The notes under the pieces: generated by a model
What the model saw: only the letters and a program-made list of their open reading frames with translations
What the model was told of the DNA's origin: nothing
The model's database searches: none
Made by a program: the position numbers and the translations under genes
NCBI GenBank assembly: GCA_002786065.1
Contig: NHNY01000013.1
Location: 124,001-188,000 of the forward strand
Direction: 5' to 3'
Source: Microcyclospora pomicola
Lineage: Eukaryota; Ascomycota; Dothideomycetes; Capnodiales
Length of the DNA stretch: 64,000 bases
Shown here: piece after piece, positions 1-9,648 of the stretch
How the letters are laid out: the number at the start of each line of letters is the position of its first letter
How positions within the stretch are numbered: position 1 is the stretch's first letter

Positions 1-2
1 AC

Positions 3-509
3 TCGCAGGCAATGGGATCGTTCTTCGCTGCACAGTTGGCTGTTGACCAGATGCAGAAGCAGGGCACGCCCGGCAGTGTGGTCTTCATCGCGTCAATCAC
101 CGCACATGTCAACCTACCTGGATATCGAATGGCTGGATAGTACGTACGATATGAGTGGCACCGCGCAAGAGGTTGGCTAATTTGTCTCAGCAACATGTCC
201 AAAGGCGGAGTCAAAATGGTCGCCAAAGCCCTATCGGCAGAGCTCGCTCCCAAGGGAATCCGCGTCAACTCCATTTCGCCTGCGTTCATCGAAACGAACC
301 AGACCAAAACGGCTCGCGACTTCACGACCAAGGCTGCTGGTGATTTGATGAACACAGCACCGCCGTTGGGGAGGATTGGGACTGCGTACGACGTGGCACC
401 TGCAGCCATCTTCTTGTTGAGCGATGCTTCGGCATACACAACCGGAGCTGATATCCTAGTCTCTGGAGGTATTCACACTGGTCGTGGGGGAGACTACGAC
501 ATGTGTTAG
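3..509 (+). CDS. Short-chain dehydrogenase/reductase, 3' part (5' end off the window)
   Basis: This is the C-terminal 151 residues of a classical SDR, an NAD(P)-dependent oxidoreductase with a Rossmann fold. I read two exons, 3-139 and 191-509, joined across a 51-nt GT-AG intron (140-190). The intron splits the tyrosine codon of the active-site motif, which reads AGYNMSKGG after splicing, so Tyr and Lys of YxxxK are both present. The preceding stretch GSVVFIASITAHVNLPG supplies the catalytic-serine strand. Downstream, IRVNSISPAFIETNQT and the terminal DILVSGGIHTGRGG match the usual SDR C-terminus, so the end at TAG 507-509 looks complete. The N-terminal cofactor-binding half lies outside the window, so neither the substrate nor NAD versus NADP preference can be judged. 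The family call is secure; the subfamily, perhaps sorbose/mannitol-dehydrogenase-like, is inference. Confidence 0.88.
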
Positions 510-1144
510 AGCGTCATGGAGGATGTGTACTGCGAAGGGTGACTTGTCGCTATCTTAAGCACTCTGGATCTCTTTGATTCCGAACCCAAGACTACCAATC
601 AACCAGCTTCTTAGATTTATCGCCAAGCGTGCTCAGAAGTAAAACAAGCAGCCTAGAGGCCTGAGCCTGTCATCATCTTTGAAGGGTCTCCTATTTGGTC
701 ATTGTTGGGTGCATATTCGGTGTTTGTTCTACGCAACCGAATCACATTCGGTCTTTGTTCGAATCATTTTCAAGTACGCAAAGGACAATCCATGTTGATA
801 CCGTAGGAAGAGGATCTACATTGAGAAGTTGATCTTGGATACGCCCCGAAAGTGGCTGGACAATACTTCGATGTACAGTGAAGAAGAAATTCATGCACAC
901 TCACCTATCCGCTTGCTTCTCACTCTCACTTCCAATTGTCGTTTACACCTCAGTCGAGTATCCCAGACAATCCGGGGACACACAAATGGCTATGAACACA
1001 ATAGATACCACACTTCAACGCGCGTGCAGATGATAGACGTCATGCCAGGTTCGTCAAGGCATTTGAATCACATTGAGACTCTCGCAGCCGGATCTCCTTA
1101 CATAGAGCTACCTATCCACCATCATTAGCGCTGCTGTCTCCAAG
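510..1144. other. Intergenic, no gene seen
   Basis: This 635-bp stretch lies between the SDR stop and the first ATG of the GH72-like remnant. Its reading frames have no family resemblance. In the frame of the downstream remnant, the bases just before 1145 read SYLSTIISAAVSK. That looks like the hydrophobic core and cleavage region of a signal peptide but has no ATG before it. Confidence 0.5.
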
Positions 1145-2653
1145 ATGGACGCCTCAACACCGATCATGATAGACGGCCGCATCTTGACCAGGGGAGGTGA
1201 AAGGGTCGAGTCCTTGACCCATCCCTAGCTAAAGGCGCTGATCTCTTGCAAGTTCATTGTGCGTGGAGTCGTTTACCAAATCGATACCACCGACGTGCAC
1301 TCCGGCCAAGCGTGGAGTGATCCTTTGGTGAATCAGCCTCTTTCGCGACTACAGCACGACATCGCTCTCCTCCGGGATCTAGGCGTCAATACCATCTTCA
1401 TTTGTGAGTCGATGGTTCAACCACACTCGCAGGACGATTTCCGATGGGCAAGACTCGTTTGACAACACACAAAATCACACCCATGTTATGCGCCTGCTGC
1501 AAGAGGCAGGGATCTATGTCCTCTTCGTTAGTATTCCATGACTGTACCGAGATAGACTAGACGACTACTTCTTGTCTTCTCATGCGGCATTTCATTACCT
1601 CTGCTGAATGCTCCCCTGTCATCTAGAATATCTCCACACCCCACTCTGCCATCAATCGTGTCGATCCATATAGTTCGTACAGCGCCGAGATGATGGAGAC
1701 CTATTTCAACGCAATTGACCTTATGGCCACCTTCACGAACACTCTGGGCGTTCTCGCCGCTAATAATCTGATCAACAACCACGAATCCCTGGCATGTGCT
1801 CCCATAGTAGCTGCGGTCGTACGAGACTTGAAGCGGTACATGAAGCTTAGAATCAATGCTACCGGGCAAAGAATCTTGCCGGTAGGCTACGGTTCCGTGT
1901 TGGGTCAGTTTCGAGAAGAGACACTGTTCAACTATCTAGCTTCTGGAAACGAGGAGAATCGCGTGGACTTTTGGGCAGTGAGTTACCTTTAGAACTCCTG
2001 GGCAATATGCTCCTATGTCTGACTCGGTAACGATCTAGCCCAAATGCTACAACAGCAGCATCACAGATCTGGTGCGTAATGAACGCCCCTACCAGCTGAT
2101 TTCGTGGCCTTCCTAATAATTCAAGCAGGCCGAACAGTACCACCATCTATACATGCCAATCTTTCTCTCCGAGTACAGCAGCAGCTCCTCCGCAGCGCCT
2201 GGCCCGCGGCTCTTCTCCGACACCATAGAGCTCTCCTCCCCACTAGTGGCTGACGTATTCTCCGGCGGCTGTGTCTACCAGTTCTGACAAATGAGCAACG
2301 GCTACGGGCTGGCGCGTATGCTTGTCCATGAGAAGCAAGAGTTCGAGGCAACGTCGACGAGTTCCAATACCAGCCCCAGCTCGTATTGCGGCGGTACGCG
2401 CGCTGAGACACGGCAGACGGAGTGGGGTACTCTAACTGTCTTTGAAGACTTCTTCAATTATAAAGCTGCTCTCACGTTGACGGCAGGATACTTGCGCCGT
2501 GGAGGCAATGCTTTGCCTGCGAAGGGTACTTCCCAGCAGGTGCAGAGCAATAGCAGCGATCAGCGAGATGATGGAGGGCTTGGAGACGTCCCTGAAAGTT
2601 GCGTGAACTGGATGGAAATCGGAAAAGGGATTCTTAAGCAACCTACCAATTGA
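1145..2653 (+). pseudogene. Decayed GH72 beta-1,3-glucanosyltransferase (Gel/Gas family) relative
   Basis: GH72 enzymes are GPI-anchored wall proteins that cut and re-join beta-1,3-glucan chains. Six exons restore the family order: 1145-1204, 1253-1403, 1453-1526, 1627-1977, 2039-2071 and 2129-2287. The five introns are 48-100 nt, all GT...AG. The spliced reading shows GGERFIVRGVVYQ, LGVNTIFIYSFDNTQNH, LQEAGIYVLFNISTPHSAIN, RDLKRYMK, ILPVGYG and FLSEYSS, which are the GH72 landmarks in sequence. The nucleophile Glu of SEY is kept. The acid/base Glu of the AGNEV motif is replaced: the aligned stretch reads LAANNLINN, with Asn at that site. A TGA at 2285-2287 falls inside the GGxVYxYxQ motif (GGCVYQF, then stop). 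Family-like sequence continues in the same frame to 2653 (NGYGLA, LTVFEDFFNYK), so the stop looks secondary. No splice site can skip it. There is no signal peptide after the ATG. Either this is a pseudogene, or a 275-residue inactive protein is made. The GH72 origin is solid; loss of function is inference. Confidence 0.7.
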
Positions 2654-3505
2654 TGTCGAACAAGCTTGCCGATGACTACAGCGACTTTGCGATCCTCTAG
2701 AGATCTATTGTGCTCTTGAACCTTTGGAGAGTGCAATCACATCCAGGAAACTCCGCCGAACGATTCGCTCTCGCATTGTGTAGTTAAAGAACTGATGGCT
2801 AATAAAGCCACTGTCGATGCTGCCAAACTCCTGGTAGTCGGCCCAGATATATGAGCGCGCTTGACATCTGCGCTCCGTTCTCCTAAATGGCGTTACGCTT
2901 CACGTAGGTTAAGTTTGTACTCAGAGCCGTGTGGCGGCGTAAACCAGGTTCACATAACAGCATGCGGAAACTTGTTTGTGCTCGCTGTACCATCGCTTCT
3001 TGACGGTATCTACATGCTGACCAGGGCTAGATGTCCTGGGGGTGAAGGGAAGAGAGATGATGTGAGGTCGGGCGGTTCCAGAAGTATATGCACAACTTGA
3101 TAAGCACGGGCCCCTGCGCCCATCGCCTACGCGGAGACGCCGTCAGGTGACATTCAATGTCATCTCCGCGTGTGCATGACGAATGGCCAAGCGCGCAGCG
3201 ATCAGGACGACCTGAAGACGATAGAAAACACTTTGTCTTCCTCAGCATTGTGACACCGCCTCGTTCACCGACTTCATCGATTCGTTCGTTCAGAACAGTG
3301 AACAACCCCGCCGACACGACCGACGATCAAGTGCGGCGCCCGCCAGCCATTCCACTTTACATCATCCCGCATGCCCGCCGCTGCCACGACGTGAAAGCCT
3401 GGACCGGAGCTCTTTGTTCTCTCCATATCTTCTGGTCGCGAGTCTTTTCATAACTTGCATATATCGCGCTCCGTCGCACGCTCTTCTCTCGTTCACCCCG
3501 CCGTC
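2654..3505. other. Intergenic, promoter side of the epsin gene
   Basis: I see no gene here. The last 200 bases or so before the epsin ATG are rich in C and T on the plus strand, as is common just upstream of fungal start codons. No strong TATA element is visible. Confidence 0.45.
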
Positions 3506-5421
3506 ATGTCGTCCGTGATTCGCAGCGTCAAGAATGTCACCAAAGGGTACTCCTCCGTGCAGGTCAAGGTGCGCAATGGTATGAACACCTGCTCCGTAGG
3601 ATCGGCGAGGACAATTATATCTTGGTGACTTCCCGGCTGACACGGTACTCTCAGCCACCAGCAACGATCCATGGGGACCGACAGGAACCGACATGGCGGA
3701 TATCGCCAAGATTACCTACAACAGGTGAGTCGACCAAAAACCTACGCCATATCCCGCAACATTACAGCCTGGTCTTCAACTAGCTTCACCTGCGGCCGTC
3801 TTGAGATTGACCAGCGCTTCTGATCTAGTTCCTCCGACTTCTACGAGGTGATGGACATGCTTGATAAGCGGTTGAACGACAAAGGAAAGAATTGGCGACA
3901 CGTCCTCAAAAGTTTGAAAGTTCTGGATTACTGTTTGCACGAAGGCTCGGAACTGGTGGTGACATGGGCAAGAAAGAATATCTACATTATCAAGACATTG
4001 CGCGAGTTCATCTATCTTGACGAGGATGATCACGATGTTGGCGCAAGCAGTATGGTCAAACAAACCCGAGTATGTCCGGACAAAGCTGACTTGAAATAGT
4101 CCGAGCGAGCGCAAAGGAACTCACATCGTTGATTCTGGACGAGGAGCGGTTGCGCGCCGAACGAACAAATCGCGGTTCATGGAAGTCCCGGGTCACTGGA
4201 CTGGACGACATCAGTGGCTCGAGACGTGCGGATGACAGCGCGCCGCGTCGAAAAGAACGGCAAAGGAGAACGAGCGGCAACGATGCGGACGATGTCGAAT
4301 ACAGGCTGGCCCTGGAGGCCTCAAAGAATGAGGCAGAGGCTGATGAAGCCCGCAGAAAGAGCCACGCGGGTGAGGTCGATGATGATGACCTGGCAAAAGC
4401 GATCAGATTGTCTCAAGAGGAAGAGGAGCTGCGGAAGAGGGGGTCTTCCAACCAAAGCCAAGGTGATCTGCTGTTTGATGACACTCCTGAGCAGACTGCC
4501 CAACCGACTGGCTTCAATCAGGGTTACCAGCAACAAGCTGCTGTCGACTGGTTCGGTAATCCTGTGGCAGCTCAACAACAGCCACAATCGACGGGGTTCC
4601 TCAACAATGCCTACAGCCAGCCTACTGGTATGCAGCCTCAGCAGACAGGCTTCCAGAACGGGTACAACGGATATGGTTACCAAAACCCGCAGCAAACGGG
4701 CTACGAGCAGATGCAGCAGCCACAGCATCAATCCCTGCAACCCCAGCATACATACAATCCGTGGGCACAGCAAATGAACAATCAACAGCCGATACAAGAA
4801 CAACCCACTGCACAAGCCGGCTCCAACAATCCGTGGGGAGCCAACCAACAGGCAGCGTCACCTATTGGCGTGCAACCAACAGGGTCCAACAACCCTTTCG
4901 CTGCTCACCAGCCTCAACAGCAAATGCCAACGTCCAGGACTCCCACGCTCTCTACTTTGGCCGAGCAGAAAACCGCCAACCAGTTCAATGCTCGTCCGAA
5001 TCCCATTGCCAACTACCAAGCCCCAATCCAACAACAACCACTCCAACCACAGCAGACTGCCATCCGCCAACAACAGCCACAGGACCCGTATGCCGCAAAG
5101 CTCAACAGCCTGCTCGCCTCTGGCGAAGGCCAAGATACCTTTGGCAACATCGGCGATCTCCGCATCCCCGCACAACATACCGCGCCCGGCACCTTCGTCA
5201 ACTCCGCGGGCGCGGGCTCCATGGGTCGTCTGGAAGCGAGTAAGACCGGCAATAATCCGTTCTACCATCAACAGGCAGCACAAACGCAATATCCCGCCCA
5301 GACTGGTCCGGCCGGTAACTACGGCCAGCCGGCGTTCGGTGGCAACAACCCGTTCGGATCGAGAGCGCCACAGACGCAGCAGCAAGGTGGAGGAGCGAGT
5401 GGGAGTCTGATTGATTTGTAG
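3506..5421 (+). CDS. Epsin, ENTH-domain endocytic adaptor (Ent1/Ent2-like)
   Basis: Epsins bind PI(4,5)P2 at the plasma membrane through the ENTH domain and recruit clathrin, ubiquitinated cargo and EH-domain proteins during endocytosis. The model has four exons (3506-3578, 3655-3724, 3829-4049, 4100-5421) and encodes 561 residues. The ENTH domain fills roughly residues 1-150, with landmarks ATSNDPWGP, MDMLDKRLNDKGKNWRHVLK and NIYIIKTLREFIYLDE. The last intron is best taken as 4050-4099 (GTATGG...TAG), because this gives DVGASIRASAKELTSL, as in other fungal epsins. A later GTATGT at 4071 would break the frame. Two ubiquitin-interacting motifs follow (YRLALEASKNEAE and DDDLAKAIRLSQEEEEL). A long Gln-rich tail carries repeated PTG/QTGF motifs, three NPF motifs that bind EH domains, and a C-terminal clathrin box, SLIDL. 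Translation starts at the first ATG, which opens directly into the ENTH helix-0 sequence MSSVIRSVKNV. Confidence 0.95.
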
Positions 5422-5837
5422 AAGAGGACAGGCATAGCCATTGAACCTGATTGCCCCACGACACATGAGGAACTATCGAAAGAGTGAGGGAAGTTGGTAT
5501 GCAGAACGCACGGCGAGGAGAAATGTTGTGGTGTGCCAGACGTAGCTAGAAGGACTTCGTGATACCCAGTCTTTTACATCGTTCGTTTCTGTCGCGAGAT
5601 CTCCCGTCACGTTGCCGCCTCTGATCATCTTGCTTCCAAAAGTCTTTTTGACCGAGAGAGAATTTGCATATTTCAACTCCACTTTACGTACACGACTGCG
5701 GTAACTCATACAAGGTGGTGCACAAGTGAGCTCGTAGCTGCCTATACTTATAATTACATAACTGGAGTACGTCCAGCTGTCACGTATGAGTGCATAAAAA
5801 CATAATGGAGACACCCCATCGCCGCGTCTCAGGCTGC
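5422..5837. other. Convergent 3' flank between epsin and uS7m
   Basis: The two genes end toward each other across 416 bp. I see only presumptive 3' untranslated sequence and no further gene. Confidence 0.5.
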
Positions 5838-6954
5838 TCAGCGTCTCTGCCCTCTGCCCTTCACCATCAGATTGGCTCGAGCCGTGGTCCCCAGCTTATG
5901 CAGCGCAGCTCTCCGATCCCACAGCGCGCTCTTACCCTCCACCACGCTGACGATCTCCGCCGCCACCTTCAGCGCAAACATATCGTTACCGCTGCCGGCG
6001 CTCTTCCGCTTCGACGCCGCGTCCAGGATCCACTGGATCGCGGTCCGCCGTCGTTGCCGCAGGCTCAGGGGCGCGGGGACTTGCAGCACGTTTCCGCCAC
6101 CCGCCACACCGCGGACGGCCTTGATGCGCAGCAGCGGGGCGAGCGAGTCGATCGCCAGCTGCAGGTAGAGCGTCGGGTGCAGCGGGAGGTGGGAGGCTGC
6201 CGGCGCGCCAGGGAGAAGCGGCCGCGCGGGGTTATATGTGGGCGCTGGGGCGGTGCGGAGGTAGGTGAGGATGACGCTGGTGTTGCGCTGCGCTGTCGCC
6301 TTCTTGCCGTCGCGCATCAGCGAGTTGGTGAACTGCAGCACGATGGGCTCCTGGCGGGTCTTGATGTTGCTGTGCGGTGGGAGCGGGGACGCAGGGAGCG
6401 GGAACTTGTGCCCGGCCGGTGAGGTGGGGAGATCGGTGGAGGCGAGGCTGTAGGACGCTACTTGCGAAGCGGACGGGAGCATGGATGGGTCGAGGGCAGA
6501 GGATGCTGAGTCCAAATGGTGCTCTTGTCGGCGTCGGGCGAGGGTCGAGAAGGAGCGCGAGCCCGTAGGCGGCTTGGAGTCGTTTCGGATCGCTTCTTTC
6601 ATGATTTCGGGGGCTTGTTTGCGTTGGTCCTTCTCCTCCTTCAGGATCTAGTGATTGGACATGTTCATTAGCATGTTGTTCCATGAGATCGAAGCAGTCA
6701 TGTCTGGATTGAGAACTCACATCTTGAACAGGAGTTCCCTGATCCAAGTCTGGCCCTTCACCTCCCGTAATCTTGGCCATCTTCGCAGCCTCCTCGCTCA
6801 CATGCTCTGCTTGTTTCATGTTTGGTCCAGATTCTCCTGGTGCAGCTTCTGGCAGGCTGCCCGACTTTTTGTCTGCCAGGTTCCGGCATTGATAGGCCGG
6901 TCGGAAGTTTGTGCGGAAAGCCGCAGGGCGTATGGCAAGGCTGCGCAGCGACAT
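5838..6954 (-). CDS. RSM7: Mitochondrial small-subunit ribosomal protein uS7m (Rsm7-like)
   Basis: uS7 is a primary 16S-type rRNA binder in the head of the mitochondrial small ribosomal subunit. Two exons (6954-6721 and 6647-5838, minus strand) joined across a 73-nt intron (6720-6648) give 347 residues. The N-terminal ~100 residues are Arg/Ser/Ala-rich and act as a likely mitochondrial presequence (MSLRSLAIRPAAFRTNFRPA). The S7 domain begins near PLPPHSNIKTRQEPIVLQF and includes LMRDGKKATAQRNTSVILTY, then GGGNVLQVPAPLSLRQRRR and AIQWILDAASKR, the conserved uS7 signatures. It ends ARANLMVKGRGQRR. A Pro/Ala-rich insertion (APAPTYNPARPLLPGAPAAS) sits between the first two helices and is longer than in bacterial S7. 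The gene faces the AKR gene across a 527-bp divergent spacer. Confidence 0.92.
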
Positions 6955-7481
6955 GATTGTAGGTGGAACGCTTCGCGAGGATGTGGAGCTGTCTCGTCAA
7001 AGTATCAAGCAGCTGGTTTCCAATGACTGCATGCAGTCGGACGACTCGAATTCAGAATGCGCACGTGACCATAGCTCTTCGCGACCCCGTCATGATCGGG
7101 GCACGTAACTCCGACTGCCACTTGATTTCCATGAAGCTACCATGCAGTGAAAACGGAATGGCAATGAATCTGCGTGCTGGACTGGGATTCTTTCGAGTCG
7201 ATCTGGTCTTTCTGATCATGCTGGTTTAGTGCATTTACCTCCTCAACTATGCACTGGAATGACAGCTCAACTTCATCCGTCCGGCTAACATCTCTAAAGT
7301 CCGCGGATCTGACATCCGATGTCGTTACGTAGGTATAGATGGCATACATGTATGTTTGAGGTAGGGTTGAACCGTCACTTCTAGTACTCTCTGGCAGTCA
7401 CATCTTTTCATCTTCTCAGGCCTCGATCTAGCCAAAGCTCTTGCCACATCACAGTCTTAAGAACTCAGTAAGCATCTCAAA
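6955..7481. other. Divergent promoter region, uS7m / aldo-keto reductase
   Basis: This 527-bp spacer lies between two start codons that point away from each other. I see no gene in it and cannot name a specific regulatory site with confidence. Confidence 0.45.
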
Positions 7482-8699
7482 ATGACTTCTGCTCAGAAAT
7501 CCAACGTCAATGTCGTCTTTGGGGCAATGACGTTTGGGAAACCAGGTGAATGATACCAACTCCACGTCAATGCCGTCCCGTGTTCCGGTGATTCTCATGA
7601 TATCCCAGGCGTTGAGCAGTCCCGTGTTCACGACTCTGCCACGGCTTCAGCAATCCTCGATGTCTTCGAGAAACATGGGCACAACGAGATTGACACGGCC
7701 AGGGCCTACGGCGAGGGATCGTCAGAGGAGATGCTGGGCGATCTCAACTGGCAGAAACGCGGCTTGGTCATGGACACCAAGTACTTTCCCACAGCCGGAA
7801 AATCACTGCCTTCGACGTGGGATGCCGAACTCAGACACACACCCGAAGGTCTGCGCGAAAACCTCGAAAAGAGCTTGAAGGCGCTCAAAACTGACAAAGT
7901 GGATATGTGGTATTTCCACGCCCCGGACCGTACGGTGCCATACCACATCACGATGCAAGCCGTCAACGATCTGTACAACGAAGGCAAATTCACCCGCCTT
8001 GGCATCAGCAACTACATGGCCTGGGAAGTCGCGCAGATCTGCGAGCTGTGCAAGGCGAACGGGTGGAAGACCCCGGACGTCTATCAGGGCGTCTATAACG
8101 CCCTCCACCGCTCGGTCGAGCCGGAACTTTTTCCCTGTCTTCGACAATACGGCATTGCGTTCTACAACTACAACCCACTGGCCGGAGGATACCTGACCTC
8201 GCGCTACCACCGGGACGACAAGGACGATGGGATTGAAGCGGGCTCGCGCTTTGATCCTAAAAAATGGCAGGGGATGATGTACCGCGGCCGATACTGGAAT
8301 GAGCAGTATTTCGACGCTCTGGACCTTCTGAGACCGGTGGCGAAAAAACATGGACTGACCGAGGCGGAATGCGCTCTGCGGTGGATGACGCACCACAGTC
8401 TGCTGAAAAGGGAGAAGGGAGACGCTATCATCATTGGGGCATCGGTGCGTAGATCTCGTGCGATACGAATCGTGACCTAGCTCGGAGCTGACAAACGACT
8501 GAACAGAGCGTGGAACACATGGAGGCCAACATGGTTGATCTTGAGGTACGTCCAGTGAAGCCATTTCTGGTACTGTCGGTCTCGCAAGTCTTGGCTAACG
8601 CACTTCCAACAGAAAGGGCCGCTACCCGACGACATCGTCGCCGCGCTGGACGCAGGCTGGAACGGGTGCAAAGGCATCTCGATTCGCTACTGGCACTAA
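7482..8699 (+). CDS. Aldo-keto reductase, AKR7 (aflatoxin-aldehyde reductase)-like
   Basis: AKR7 proteins are cytosolic NADPH-dependent reductases of dialdehydes and other carbonyls. Four exons (7482-7545, 7609-8444, 8507-8545, 8613-8699) encode 341 residues, close to the family length. The start gives NVVFGAMTFGKPG, the first strand of the barrel. The catalytic tetrad is visible: Asp and Tyr in NEIDTARAYGEG, Lys in MDTKYFP, and His in WYFHAPDR. The cofactor end has the AKR7-type features RLGISNYMAWEV, YNPLAGGYLTSRY and, across the second intron, GDAIIIGASSVEHMEANM. The third exon is only 39 nt. The protein ends GCKGISIRYWH, as AKR7 members do. The biological substrate is unknown, and no secondary-metabolite genes sit beside it. 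Confidence 0.93.
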
Positions 8700-9334
8700 A
8701 GATATGCGTATCCCAAATATTGGAACATGGGCATACCAAGGCAGGGCAGATGAGCCATGACCAGAATAGATGTCGTGGAGTCCACGAACCTCATCACCAT
8801 TTCCGATCAAGCCGACACTGTCAGCGCAGGAAACAAGTCTTATGTGGGATTCTTTAGTAGATAAGTGAAGTGGATCCTGTGGAGTCTCCACGCTTCTTCA
8901 ACTATGTACCCGAGGCAAGAAACCTTTAAGTAAGGTACTCGATAGATTCCACTCTCGCCTGCTCTGACGAGCCTGGAGCGTAGCATGTACCCCAGCACTA
9001 TGTCAGAAGAGTAGCGATCAGCTACTGCCCTTCACTGCCTGCGCGCGTGTTGGGAAACGAGCTTGGCCACGAAGAGTGCTGGAATACGAGACAAGGCAAA
9101 CACACGTACACCCTCCGTCTCCTCCAGTACAAGATCTCACACATCCACACTCACCCACCAACATGGCCCAAAAAGCACATCTACATGGCGAAAACAAACA
9201 CGAAAAGCGGAGCGTCACGTTGCGTACGCCAATCGTCAGGGAGGAAGGTAAATAGAACAGGAAAGGGATTTTTGGTATATGCGCCTATTATGTAAGAACC
9301 CGCCCCAGCTCCGGATGATGACATGCATGCCATT

Positions 9335-9354
9335 CACAACAACAACAACAACAA
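9335..9354. repeat. CAA microsatellite
   Basis: About six tandem CAA units lie in the non-coding spacer. This is directly visible and probably only a simple repeat. Confidence 0.85.
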
Positions 9355-9570
9355 ATAATCGGCGGCGGTGGTGGAGAGAGGTATGTAGAGAGACATGCCG
9401 TGCCTCCTGGCAAAGTCTTATTTCCACGTCGACGACCCTGCATGTCCCTCGCCATCCGGAACCTTGGTTCCGTGATTCGGCCTCTTGGAACCGCTTGTTC
9501 CCCCCAACGCAGATTTGGCTCCGTGAAAGAAGGAAGAAAACTCGTGGCGGCGATTATGATGATGGTTGAT

Positions 9571-9600
9571 GGGAGGAGGTGGAGGTGGAGGAGGAGGAGG
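9571..9600. repeat. GGA/GGT purine-rich microsatellite
   Basis: An imperfect run of GGA and GGT triplets lies about 50 bp beyond the stop codon of the minus-strand gene ending at 9649, so it probably falls in that gene's 3' untranslated region. Confidence 0.8.
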
Positions 9601-9648
9601 ATGCATGAAGATGTTTTCTTTCGTATTTTCTTTTCCTAGTTACCCATC

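Larger units (their letters stand above)
8700..9648. other. Convergent intergenic region with two short simple repeats
   Basis: The AKR gene and the minus-strand membrane-protein gene end toward each other across 949 bp. The stretch has a CAA run at about 9335-9354 and a GGA/GGT purine run at about 9571-9600. I see no gene. Confidence 0.5.

Noticed and set aside
1528-1869. Minus-strand frame over the GH72 remnant
   Set aside because: The plus strand has GH72 motifs across several exons. The minus frame shows no resemblance to any family.
4070-4100. GTATGT donor at 4071 for the third epsin intron
   Set aside because: It leaves the following exon out of frame. The GTATGG donor at 4050 restores the conserved ENTH end.
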